Part shown: positions 58,101 to 64,000 of the stretch, piece after piece
How the letters are laid out: the number at the start of each line of letters is the position of its first letter
Numbering within the stretch: the first letter of the stretch is position 1
Assembly: GCF_000247695.1 (NCBI RefSeq)
Contig: NW_004624747.1
Location: forward strand, 10,064,767-10,128,766
DNA length: 64,000 nt
Reading direction: 5' to 3'
From: Heterocephalus glaber
Taxonomy: Eukaryota > Chordata > Mammalia > Rodentia > Bathyergidae
Translations under genes and position numbers: made by a program
Notes under the pieces: generated by a model
Told to the model about the DNA's origin: nothing
The model's database searches: none
The model's input: the letters and a program-made list of their open reading frames with translations, nothing else

Positions 58101-61100
58101 CTGGGCTTGAGCCTGTCCCTCAGGTGGGTAGGATGGAGGGCTGTGATCTGAGTGGGAATCTAAGATCTGGGTGGTAGGCAGACCTAGGCTGTGCCAAACA
58201 TCCTGGGGCCCAAGACACGGGGAGGTCAGAACGAGACTGGGGAGTTGTGGGGGTTCCCCTAGACAAGCAGCAGGTAGGGCTTAAGGGTGACAGCTATCCA
58301 CTGCCAACCAAGGTCAGGGGAGCAGGCAAGGCAGGGAAAGGGTCCAGCCACACAGCAAGGAAAGGACCAGCACTCAAACAGCCTACTAAGTAATTAGCAA
58401 ATAGAACAACAAATGGAAGTTAACACTCGATGCTGGTGAGATACAGACAAGCAGTCTCTTAAAGTTGTTTATCAGGAACGGTCACACCATTTGTACCAGT
58501 CACTGAAGTTCTGGGGATTCCTCCTGTGGGAATAATTTTAAATAGAAAAAAAAGAGTATGTACCTATACATTAAAAGAGGGGGAAAAAAAGCTGGGCATT
58601 GTGGTGCATACCTGTAATCCCAGCACTCTGGGAGGCTGAAGGAGAATCTCAAGTTCAAGTCCACCCTGTGCAATTTAGTGAGACCCTGTCTCAAAAAATA
58701 CAAAGGGAAGCTAGGCAAGGTGCCACACACCTATAATCCCAGCACTCATGAGGTTGAGGTGGGAGGACTGCCTCAAGTTCAAGACCAGCCTGGACTACAT
58801 AATAAGTTTACAGCTAGTCTGAATTACATAGCAAGACTCTGTCTCAAAAAACCAAAAAAATTTTTAGGAGATTAAAAAAAAAGGGCTGGAGGACCGGGGA
58901 TTTAGCTCAGTGGTTCCGCCACCTGCCTTGCAAGCGCAAGGACCTGGGTTCAATCCCTGGTACCAAAAAAACAAAAAAACAAACAAACAAAAAGGGCTGG
59001 AGATGTTGCTCAATGCAAAGGGCCTGTATCAATGCCCATTAATGGGGTGGGGGGAGGAAGGCAAAACGAGAAGAATAATAGCCTCTCTGGTCACACTCAA
59101 ATTACTGCAGTGATAACAAGTCTCAAATGAAGTAAGGACATGATCCAAGTACATCCAGAGGCCCCTTCATAGGAGTCCCATCTCCCTGGGCTGGATCAAG
59201 AATAACATTTCATTTTCCTTTAAGGTCGAGTTCAAACATTTAAAGCTCACTGTTTTTCTGACTAAATGTATAGCCTGCTTCATTATAGAAAACCTAAAAA
59301 AAAACCCCACCCCCACCCCAGTGTACAGTGGGGATGCAGTGGTCATGATACCTAAAACCCACCTCAGGGGCAGGCCCTGACACACCTGGACACCCAGGAA
59401 TGAGCTTCCTAGAGAGAAGACAAAACAATCAGAGACTTCGGACTCGCACATATCCCTTGGGGAATTTCACTGCCCACCCACCTGCTTGATGAGCATGTAG
59501 GTCTCTGACATGATCCTCTCAATTCGGCCCAGGTCATAGGCCACACCCTTCTGGCCCTGCTGCCACACTCGGTAGGCGTCCAGCAGCAGTGTCTTGCCGG
59601 ACTCCGTGTCCTCCAAGAGCTTCCTCTTGCGGCTGTGCCGTGGGGGTGGCTCCTCGGGGTGGTTGCTGCACCTGGCCCCTGAGGCAGTGGTGGGGCTAGT
59701 GTTGGCAGTGGGTGCTACTGGGGCTGATGTGAGTGGAGTGGGCTGCTGCCGGGTGCTGATGCTTAGTTCCTCCAGGGACAGCTCAGCAGGCCGGCTCTCA
59801 GGACCCTGATCCCTCAGAGGGCGGCCTGGCAGTAGGGGCAGTGTCCGTTCCAAGTCTGGGCAGCGAATGGCAGCCTCGCCTGTGTCCATGGGCTCAGTAG
59901 GCCCTGTTCGAGGACTCTCCTTGTCCTTCCGCTCCCCACCCTGGTCTGCACTGTCTGCTGCATCCATGGCCATAGGCCGGTGGTTCAGGGAGCCCACTTT
60001 GGCCCCTAGTTCAGGCTCTGGCCTTGAAGCATCAGCCAGAGGAGTCTTCTTGGGGTTGGGGAGGCTCTCCTGGCCATCCTCGGGGCTGGCCTTGTGTGAG
60101 ACATCAGTGGTCATCCTGGCTCCAGGGATGCCGCAGGCCTTGGGCCCTGGGCGTTCTGATCCCTACAAGAAAACCAAAGATAAGACACTGGTGTCTCCAT
60201 TGCAACAAAGCACGTCTGGGTTCCCTCTCCCACCCAATACCACTGTGGCTCTGGACATCTGCTAGCCAGCAAGCACTGTGCCTCAATCATCATCAGAGAA
60301 GGACACCAGGCCCAGAGACCTTCCCTCCTATGCACATCAGGCTGCCCTATGACCTATCCAAGTAATCCGACAGGTTAGTGGACTCTTATTTGCTGAGTAA
60401 GTCCTCTTGGCTCGCTTGCGGCTTTGTGATGTGAACTTTGGGGTGTTTTATGGAAATGAGACCTGCCTGGAGCCAAGAGGTGTGCTTGCAGCAGAGCCAA
60501 ATCTTTCTGGCCTCTAATGTTAAAGTGAGGGTGGTGAGGACACTCTCAGGCTTGGGGCACCATCCTGAGCACCTACATCAAGCCCCCGCCAGCACTACTA
60601 GGCATGCGCTGTGGAGACACCAGTTCTACTTCAGCTCCCAGCTTGCTCAGCTCCCAGCAGTACCAGCTGCTAGGCAGGTTTCTTAAAGTCCTAGACCTCA
60701 GGTGCTCAGCTCTGAAATGGGGGCCCTGTTGTATCTGCCTAGAGGGTACAAAGGGAGGAGGATGCTCTCAGAAGCCTTGTTCAGCCCACTGTGGGTAGGA
60801 CTCCGGAACCCACCCTACTCAGGGTGCAGTGCTAAGGGGCTCAGCTGCATAGGGGGTTTTCACCTCCTGCATTAAGCACAGAGTGTTGGGGCCTCACTAA
60901 GTGGTTGCATGTTCACTGGCTAGGATGATATTTCCCTCGTGGGGTAGGATGAGTGAGTGCTACTTCACAGGTGGGGACACAGGGACCTGCCTAAGGGGGG
61001 AAAAGGACTTGGGAGCATACTCACAGGTTGGAGGAGAGGGGTGGCAAGGTACGTACCTCTGCAAGCTCACTTAGTGTGTCTTCCAGCACCTTCACAGTGA

Positions 61101-62266
61101 GGATGAAGGCCCGCTGTGCCAAGACCTGGCGGTCAGCATCTCGCAAATACTTCCTGTGGTCACACGGGTGGCCAGAGAGGATAGGGGTGTGTCAGACACC
61201 ACCGAGTGCTACTGAGTGGCTTATCCCTCCCTTGTGCCTTGTCCCTGCCCCAAGTATGTCTATTTGTCCCTGCATTCAACCTACTGAGGTCTGCTCTCCC
61301 AAAAGTCTTTCTTGAACCTCACCCTTCACATTCCACAGGTCTCTGACTGTAGCTGGCTGTTCTGGGCCCACTGAGCTGGCCACAAACCCCAAGGGCATAG
61401 CCACAGTGGGTCAGCCTTGCGTGCTTCCATAGGGAAAGCTGGGGAGAGGTGCAGCCCTGTCTCTAGGGGTGCCCTCTCTGAGCTCATGGCATTCCACAGG
61501 TGAACAAGACTATGAGAAAGTGATGCAGTGCAGGCACAGGAGAATGGCTGACTCAGCTCCAGACTTTACTGCCAGTCCAGTCCACCTGTGAGCTGCATCT
61601 TCTGTGATGCCCATAACCCCTGCATGTAGCAGCTGTGGCGGGTCCCCCTCTGTTTCGTCTGTTCCACTTTCTAGGGGAGGGATTCTTGGTTTGTGTTGAG
61701 GGCCAGGTCTCCACTGCCCATCTAGTTCTTACTGGACTTCAACTGAGCTACATAGCTATGATCTGAATATTTGTTTGCCGCATGACCTGGCAGAACTTCT
61801 GAGAACCCCAGGCTGGGGAAGAAGCAAGGGGAAAAGGAAGGCTGTGTTGTCCAGAGTCTAGATGTGGAAACCAAAGTCAATGGGGAGAACCTGTGTTGGC
61901 TCCAGGTTGCTAGGGCCCAGGAGTGGTGTCCCTTAGGTGCTAGACACTGAGACAAAATACCCTGGGAGGAAAAGGTTGGCTGGGGCTCCCTGACAGCAGG
62001 CCTCAAGGCTAGGTTGGAGCAGTGGTGAGAGGGCCCAGGTGGCTGACTGACCCACAGCAGCACAGCCATGTGCCAGGCTGTGTGCACAGGCAGCTCACTC
62101 ACTTGCCCTGGTCCGGAGTCCGCTGCAGCATGGAGGAAACCTTCAGCAGGGTGCTGTGGTCCCGCAGCTGGGCCAGCACCTTGAGCAGCAGTACAATGGA
62201 GCGGTTCATGTGCCAGGCAAAGCTGCCTGGTCGGTCAATCTCATCCACGGGGATCCGCCAGATGCC
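46136..62266 (-). CDS. CABIN1: Calcineurin-binding protein cabin-1, last eight coding exons (5' part lies outside the window)
   Basis: Large nuclear scaffold that inhibits calcineurin, represses MEF2 and is part of the HIRA/UBN1/ASF1a histone H3.3 chaperone complex (family knowledge). Exons 5' to 3': 62266-62103, 61153-61057, 60162-59482, 57734-57660, 53551-53269, 48090-47926, 46689-46463, 46279-46136 (TGA). They total 1836 nt, and every junction keeps frame. The order gives [18 protein letters not shown], then [16 protein letters not shown], a long Pro/Ser/acidic region with a basic SRKRKLLED cluster, [18 protein letters not shown], more low-complexity sequence, a PEITVT calcineurin-docking (PxIxIT-type) motif, and the acidic end DEDDDYMDI. 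The penultimate exon is written with an internal acceptor because the ancestral upstream part is frameshifted (see finding). Confidence 0.95.
46463..46689 (-). CDS. CABIN1: CABIN1 penultimate exon with calcineurin-docking motif
   Basis: Internal acceptor CTCTCCCCACAG|CT, phase 1 in, donor AAG|GTGAAC, phase 0 out. It encodes [20 protein letters not shown], then [19 protein letters not shown] and [17 protein letters not shown] fits the PxIxIT consensus by which partners dock on calcineurin and matches the known Cabin1 docking site. The MEF2-binding tail follows in the next exon. Confidence 0.9.
46690..46774 (-). pseudogene. CABIN1: Decayed 5' extension of the CABIN1 penultimate exon (likely no longer coding)
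   Basis: The 85 bases upstream of the internal acceptor still look like the human exon start. There is an acceptor TGTCTTCCAG followed by EGK-type codons, and further on, in another frame, [20 protein letters not shown] resembling the human protein (from memory). The expected in-frame length is 87, so two bases are missing; entering here gives GAG GGA AAA CAG TCA TGA, a premature stop. Confidence 0.7.
48091..49020 (-). other. CABIN1: CABIN1 intron, unique part
   Basis: Only the short telomere-like motif stands out; no SINE or other element is recognised. Confidence 0.5.
48455..48474 (+). repeat. Short telomere-like motif (CCCTAA)n
   Basis: TACCCTAACCCTAACCCTAC: about three CCCTAA units in a CABIN1 intron. 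Confidence 0.85.
49031..49115 (+). mobile_element. ID-like SINE in a CABIN1 intron
   Basis: GGCCAGGGATTTAGCTCAGT...GAGTTCGATCCCCGGTACC plus A-tail. Near-identical flanks AAGAACTAGA and AAGAATTAGA (49021-49030 and about 49120-49129). Confidence 0.88.
50472..50553 (+). mobile_element. ID-like SINE in a CABIN1 intron
   Basis: GGCCGGGGATTTAGCTCAGT...CAAGTTCAATTCCTGGGACC; flanks GTTGTATCTT and GTTCTATCTT form an eroded target duplication. Confidence 0.87.
50868..51020 (+). mobile_element. B1-type SINE in a CABIN1 intron
   Basis: GTGGTGGTGCAGGCACCTGT...GCAAGTTCAAGGCCAGCCTG, then a second AGCTCAGCCTGAGG block (duplicated type). Confidence 0.83.
51021..52690 (-). other. CABIN1: CABIN1 intron, unique part
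   Basis: 1.7 kb without recognised repeats or exons. Confidence 0.5.
52730..53018. mobile_element. Old ID-like copies and a B1+ID composite SINE
   Basis: Reverse ID-like remnants at 52735-52790 and 52800-52860, then a forward composite: short B1 52865-52930 and ID-like 52940-53015 (GACTGGGGTATGTGTCGCTC...CAATCCCCAGTACTG). Confidence 0.65.
54498..54630 (+). mobile_element. B1-type SINE leading into the purine tract
   Basis: GCTGGATGTGGTGGCACATG...GAGTTTAAGGCCAGCCTAAA, duplicated B1 form; its tail has expanded into the following purine repeat. Confidence 0.87.
54718..54900 (+). repeat. 183-bp uninterrupted purine tract in a CABIN1 intron
   Basis: Only A and G on the plus strand, with GAAA, GGAG and GGGA repeats. 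GGGA runs at about 54772-54826 also have G-quadruplex potential. A looser (GACA)/(GAAA) stretch precedes it from 54631. Confidence 0.96.
55395..55495 (-). mobile_element. B1-type SINE
   Basis: CAGGCTGGCCTTGAATTCAT...GGGATTACAGACTTACAGGC: reverse B1. Confidence 0.8.
55500..57650 (-). other. CABIN1: CABIN1 intron, unique part
   Basis: 2.1 kb of unique sequence. 56,700-57,400 is pyrimidine-rich on the plus strand. No exon that would fit between 53551 and 57660 is needed, since those join in frame. Confidence 0.5.
57735..58574 (-). other. CABIN1: CABIN1 intron, unique part
   Basis: Nothing recognised. Confidence 0.45.
58575..58995 (+). mobile_element. B1, B1 and ID-like SINE cluster
   Basis: B1 58582-58695, duplicated-type B1 58705-58850, and an ID-like SINE 58893-58990 (GACCGGGGATTTAGCTCAGT...CAATCCCTGGTACC), all forward. 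Confidence 0.87.
59482..60162 (-). CDS. CABIN1: CABIN1 long exon: disordered region with basic cluster
   Basis: 681-bp exon, phase 0 at both ends, after TTCTTGTAG and before GTGGGT. It encodes 227 residues starting [17 protein letters not shown] and ending SETYMLIKQ. The region is rich in Pro, Glu, Ser and Thr, typical of a disordered scaffold, then has a basic [14 protein letters not shown] stretch that could serve in nuclear import, followed by a more ordered, helical [15 protein letters not shown] section. Confidence 0.93.
60163..61056 (-). other. CABIN1: CABIN1 intron
   Basis: Unique sequence between two well-supported exons that join in frame; no repeats seen. Confidence 0.55.
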
Positions 62267-64000
62267 CTGTATGATAGGCAGGAACAGGCTGTGAGGACGG
62301 CTGCTGTGGGTGGAGCTCAGGGACATCCTGCCTGAGGTTCCCTCGAACCTGCCACAGTGCCAACACACTCTACCTAGTCAAGGATGTTTCAACCCCTTCT
62401 AACTATACAGAGGATGAAGTATGGCCCCTTCCACCTGAACCTCCTCACCAATAGTGGTAAACAACATACACATGGTTCGGGAGACTCCTCTTTTGCACGG
62501 CTGTGTTGCACATATCTATTGGGTCCGTGCCCTGAGGTGGCACGTAGGACAAGCACACATCTCTCTACATAGGTAGTGACAGAGCCACGTGACCAACTCT
62601 TACAGGTGGAACCACTGGGTCAAAGGGGGCTATGGTGGAACTCTGGCAGCTGTGCCAGCAGAAAGGCGCCAGCATGACCCCACCCTTTGGGATCCTCTCT
62701 CCCTGCAGCTCTGCTGTATCATCTGCAGCTCCTAGGGTGCCCAGGTCCCTGCCATCTCAGTCAGACCACATTCTCTGGGAAGGACCTCCCTCCTCTCTCC
62801 CTCAGCCCACACCCAACCTGCTGCAGTACTGTGCAACCTCTGCCCATTGCCAGCTCCAGAGTCTGGTTCCCTGCGGTGTCCTGGTAACTAGCATGCCACC
62901 TGATAACCACTCAGGCTCCAGTCATGGTGCAGGGGAAGCATGTATGACAGGGAGGGAGTGATAAGTGAACAAGAATTGAGGAGCCCATCTCTGGTACAGA
63001 AACTCAGGAACTTGGGAGGAGTTAGCAGGCTCCCAAATGGGTCCTGACAGCCAAACCCCTAGAGAAATCCTGCGCAGAACGGACCAAGGCTACAAGTGAC
63101 ACTGGCTCCTCTTTCTCAGCATAGGGCCTGGCTGAAGTATGAGGTTTTGGGACCTTGGCTACCCATCACAGGGACCACGGTGGGGATGTCCAGAGCCCTG
63201 TTCCTGTGGGTGCTCCCTGCCAGCTCCTGATGCCTGCTCAGGGGTGGTGGCCCACCCTACTCTAGCAGCCCTGGAACAAAAGTTGCTTAGATCCAGGAGT
63301 CAGGCACAACCCTCAGCCCCAAGGCAATGCACCCTCCATACTAGGCCACGGGACAGACAGATGAGCAGCCTGGCTCATACTGAGACAAGGAGTGTCCACT
63401 GGACAGGCTGGGGGCTGTATGAAGAAGCCATCTTCCATGCCTGACAGTGCCAAGGAAGATGAAATGAGGAGCTTAAACCATCCACAGGGAGGGCAGCAAA
63501 CAATACTGTATTTTCTACAGCAGCTTATGAAAAGCCACTGGAGAAGAGGCATGAGGGATGCCTTTGAGCAGCTGTGGGAGCCAGTGGGGGGGGGGGGGTA
63601 AGGACCCTAGGCTTTGGCACTCTGCCCCTCTGTTTCTAGGGCTGTGTAAGGTGTAAGTGTGACTGCTATCCCTGTCACCCACTGAGCCCATTAGTTGGGG
63701 ACTTGGAAAGGGTTCACCTCCTGGGAAGCTATTCAGACACCACTCAGGTGGTCTGCATCATAACCTCCCACAGCTATGCCATAAACACCAGAGCTCAGTG
63801 ACAGAGAGTGACTTTTAAGAGTCACACAGCTGGAGGCAGCTCAGAGTTGGCCCTCACCACACCCACAGCACTGAAGAAAGGAACCCCTTGGGCCTATGAA
63901 GGGAAGCCTCTACCACCTGCACCAGCCTCCACCACTGCCACAGCTCCTCTCTGAACCAGATGTGAGAGGGAGAAGCGCAGGGCCACATTTCATTTAGAGA
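62267..64000 (-). other. CABIN1: CABIN1 intron extending beyond the window
   Basis: No further exon is recognised upstream of 62266. It includes a 13-base G run at 63586-63598. Open frames here lack CABIN1 similarity. Confidence 0.5.

Noticed and set aside
4075..58995. Cloverleaf-like A and B box sequences that could be called tRNA genes
   Set aside because: They carry A-rich tails, target duplications and many diverged copies, so they are ID-like SINEs, not tRNA genes.
1..64000. A novel multi-gene system
   Set aside because: The window is explained by three known vertebrate genes plus mobile elements; no cluster of unknown co-oriented genes is present.

Overview
This is mammalian nuclear DNA, almost certainly from a rodent. 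It carries intron-containing vertebrate genes. It is also dense in B1-type (7SL-derived) SINEs, many with an internal duplication, in ID-like tRNA-derived SINEs, and in B1+ID composites, MaLR LTRs, LINE-1, Tigger DNA transposons and class I ERV remnants. A composite B1-dID-like element plus an ID-like SINE whose A-box region differs from the rat/mouse ID consensus points away from murids. My guess is Castorimorpha (beaver/kangaroo-rat side) or a squirrel-related lineage, but the species cannot be fixed from sequence alone.

Three protein genes are recognised, in the order expected from the mammalian GGT5-SUSD2-CABIN1 neighbourhood (human chr22q11.23), here in reversed orientation. (1) The last six coding exons of GGT5 lie on the + strand at 1852-7217 and include the catalytic threonine and the stop codon. 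(2) A complete 15-exon SUSD2 lies on the - strand at 43051-36061. It reads as an open 825-residue type I membrane protein with signal peptide, somatomedin-B, AMOP, vWF-D (with GDPH), sushi and transmembrane parts in order. (3) The last eight coding exons of CABIN1 lie on the - strand at 62266-46136 and encode the calcineurin- and MEF2-binding C-terminus. GGT5 and SUSD2 converge tail to tail; SUSD2 lies head to tail downstream of CABIN1. All exon boundaries given were read by eye from AG/GT sites, with phase agreement across every junction.

Between GGT5 and SUSD2 (about 7.5-36 kb) is a 28-kb stretch without a recognised functional gene, built of nested mobile elements: a LINE-1 ORF1 fragment, a Tigger with SINEs inside it, a MaLR LTR split by a B1 that is itself split by a retroviral LTR, gammaretrovirus-like gag/pro/pol remnants in both orientations, a MaLR provirus-like unit, a processed EIF3E pseudogene with three later SINE insertions, and a second LINE-1 broken up by a MaLR LTR and SINEs. 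From 32.1 to 36 kb the DNA is mostly unique and GC-rich. The CABIN1 introns hold further SINEs and a 183-bp uninterrupted purine tract.

I did not find a new biological system. The points most worth checking are a 2-nt net deletion in CABIN1 that would break the ancestral 5' part of its penultimate exon but is bypassed in frame by an internal splice acceptor, and a SUSD2 splice donor that overlaps an in-frame stop codon, so that splicing decides the cytoplasmic tail.
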